Position numbers and translations under genes: made by a program. A stretch of 5,063 nt of DNA from Candidatus Moraniibacteriota bacterium (GTDB taxonomy: Bacteria; Patescibacteriota; Minisyncoccia; Moranbacterales; GCA-2747515). This document shows positions 4,559-5,063 of the stretch, in pieces. Each line of letters begins with the position of its first letter. Position 1 is the first letter of the stretch. Location: the NCBI GenBank assembly GCA_027016355.1, contig JALWAF010000124.1:2846-7908 (forward strand), written 5' to 3'. The notes beneath the pieces are model-generated. The model ran no database searches, was not told the origin of the DNA, and worked only from the letters and a program-made list of their open reading frames with translations.

Positions 4559-5063
4559 TTATTTTTTTGTATTACGTTTGTACACAAATCCAGCAGAAAG
4601 CGCTGCCACCATAAGTGAACCTATGCCTGCAACCGAACCAGCACCTGTTCGTGGTGAACTCTGTGCAACAACTGGAGTAGTACTTGAGCAATAATATCCA
4701 AAATCTGCCTTACGATGATATTTGCCATCTTTTACTTTCACATTTGTTTTTTGGTCCATCTTTGTTCCATCTGGATCACACACTTGGTAACAACCCTCTG
4801 GAACAGTTTCTTGTGCTACAACAACACGATAATGTCCTTTTTCAAGATTTTTAAATTTATAGCGACCACGAGAATTTGTACGATCTGTTTTTACATGATT
4901 ACCATTGTACAGCTTAAGTTTAACACCAGAAATACCTTCTTCTCCTGCATCTTGTATACAATTTTTATTTTGGTCATTCCATACAAGATTTCCAATCGCA
5001 CTATCGTCTCTATCTTCTTCATCCTTTTGTGGTGTTGGTGTTGGAGTTGGTGTTGGTTCTGGT
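4559..5063 (-). CDS. Sortase-type surface protein with SdrD/Cna B-like domain (5' end outside window)
   Basis: The frame is open from the window edge (first full codon at 5062) to TAA at 4559, giving the last 167 residues. In window numbering, residues 1-11 are a Pro/Thr linker (PEPTPTPTPTP) and 12-20 an acidic stretch. An SdrD_B-like beta domain follows from IGNLVWND (23-30) to about ADFGYYC (119-125). It carries an EF-hand-like loop with D30, N32, N34, I36, D38 and E41 in canonical positions, as in calcium-binding SdrD B repeats. Four cysteines (35, 91, 95, 125) could form disulfides. The C-terminus is a sorting signal: SPRTG (136-140), a hydrophobic segment to about Y161, and a KRNTKK tail. 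The Leu of LPxTG is replaced by Ser, so a variant sortase or simple membrane anchoring is possible. The internal GTG at 4783 lies mid-domain and is not the start. It is probably an exported, envelope-anchored protein; its ligand is unknown. Confidence 0.88.
   Translation of the reverse strand, partial: PEPTPTPTPTPQKDEEDRDDSAIGNLVWNDQNKNCIQDAGEEGISGVKLKLYNGNHVKTDRTNSRGRYKFKNLEKGHYRVVVAQETVPEGCYQVCDPDGTKMDQKTNVKVKDGKYHRKADFGYYCSSTTPVVAQSSPRTGAGSVAGIGSLMVAALSAGFVYKRNTKK
5031..5063 (-). repeat. Low-complexity Pro/Thr-coding repeat
   Basis: A run of near-identical 6-nt units (CCAACA or CCAACT type on the minus strand) encodes alternating Pro-Thr, the stalk or linker of the surface protein. It continues to the window edge, so its full length is unknown. 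Such repeats can vary in copy number by slippage. Confidence 0.7.

Noticed and set aside
1..5063. Alternative genetic code 25 (TGA as glycine), as in Gracilibacteria or Absconditabacteria
   Set aside because: The long frames use GGN for glycine and contain no in-frame TGA over more than 1,400 codons.
1..5063. CRISPR array, tRNA gene or insertion sequence
   Set aside because: No regularly spaced direct repeats, no cloverleaf with TTCRA-type loop, and no transposase motif were seen on either strand.

Overview
This is an AT-rich window (roughly 30% GC by eye) in which every gene I can support is on the minus strand, so it is described here in transcription order, from high to low coordinates. 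All five stop codons visible are TAA. The long reading frames contain no in-frame TGA, so the standard bacterial code fits. The organism looks like an AT-rich member of the Patescibacteria/CPR, perhaps Parcubacteria-like. The reasons are the form of the sugar transferase (a CPR-type replacement after its YKFR motif), a sortase-type surface protein with a variant motif, a class A RNase P RNA with altered peripheral parts, and no clear Shine-Dalgarno sequences. That placement is inference from family resemblance and was not tested.

Region 1 (5063-4515): the 3' end of a surface protein gene that begins outside the window. It encodes a Pro/Thr linker, one SdrD/Cna B-type domain with an EF-hand-like calcium loop, and a C-terminal sortase-type sorting signal (SPRTG, hydrophobic helix, basic tail). 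A textbook hairpin terminator follows the stop codon.

Region 2 (4514-3927): a perfect-consensus promoter (TTGACA, 16 nt, TATAAT) starts one base after the terminator. A second TATAAT follows, then rnpB, the RNase P RNA. Helices P1, P2, P3, P4, P9, P14 and P18 can be traced by eye. The P15-P17 arm is replaced by a roughly 112-nt extended hairpin with a 16-bp perfect base.

Region 3 (3888-1): a cell-surface polysaccharide cluster that starts 39 nt after rnpB with no GC-rich terminator in between. It holds a membrane polyprenyl-phosphate sugar-1-phosphate transferase (the priming enzyme), a small four-helix phage-holin-4_2/YvlD-like membrane protein, a GT4 glycosyltransferase whose start overlaps the previous stop (TAATG), a short Wzz/CpsC-type chain-length protein, and the N-terminal third of a second GT4 glycosyltransferase that runs off the window at base 1. 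In the expected pathway the priming enzyme loads a sugar phosphate on undecaprenyl phosphate, the GT4 enzymes extend it, and the Wzz-like protein sets polymer length. No flippase or polymerase is visible, and they may lie beyond base 1.

I see no CRISPR array, insertion sequence, tRNA or phage structural gene. The points most worth a second look are the remodelled RNase P RNA and its possible co-transcription with the polysaccharide operon.
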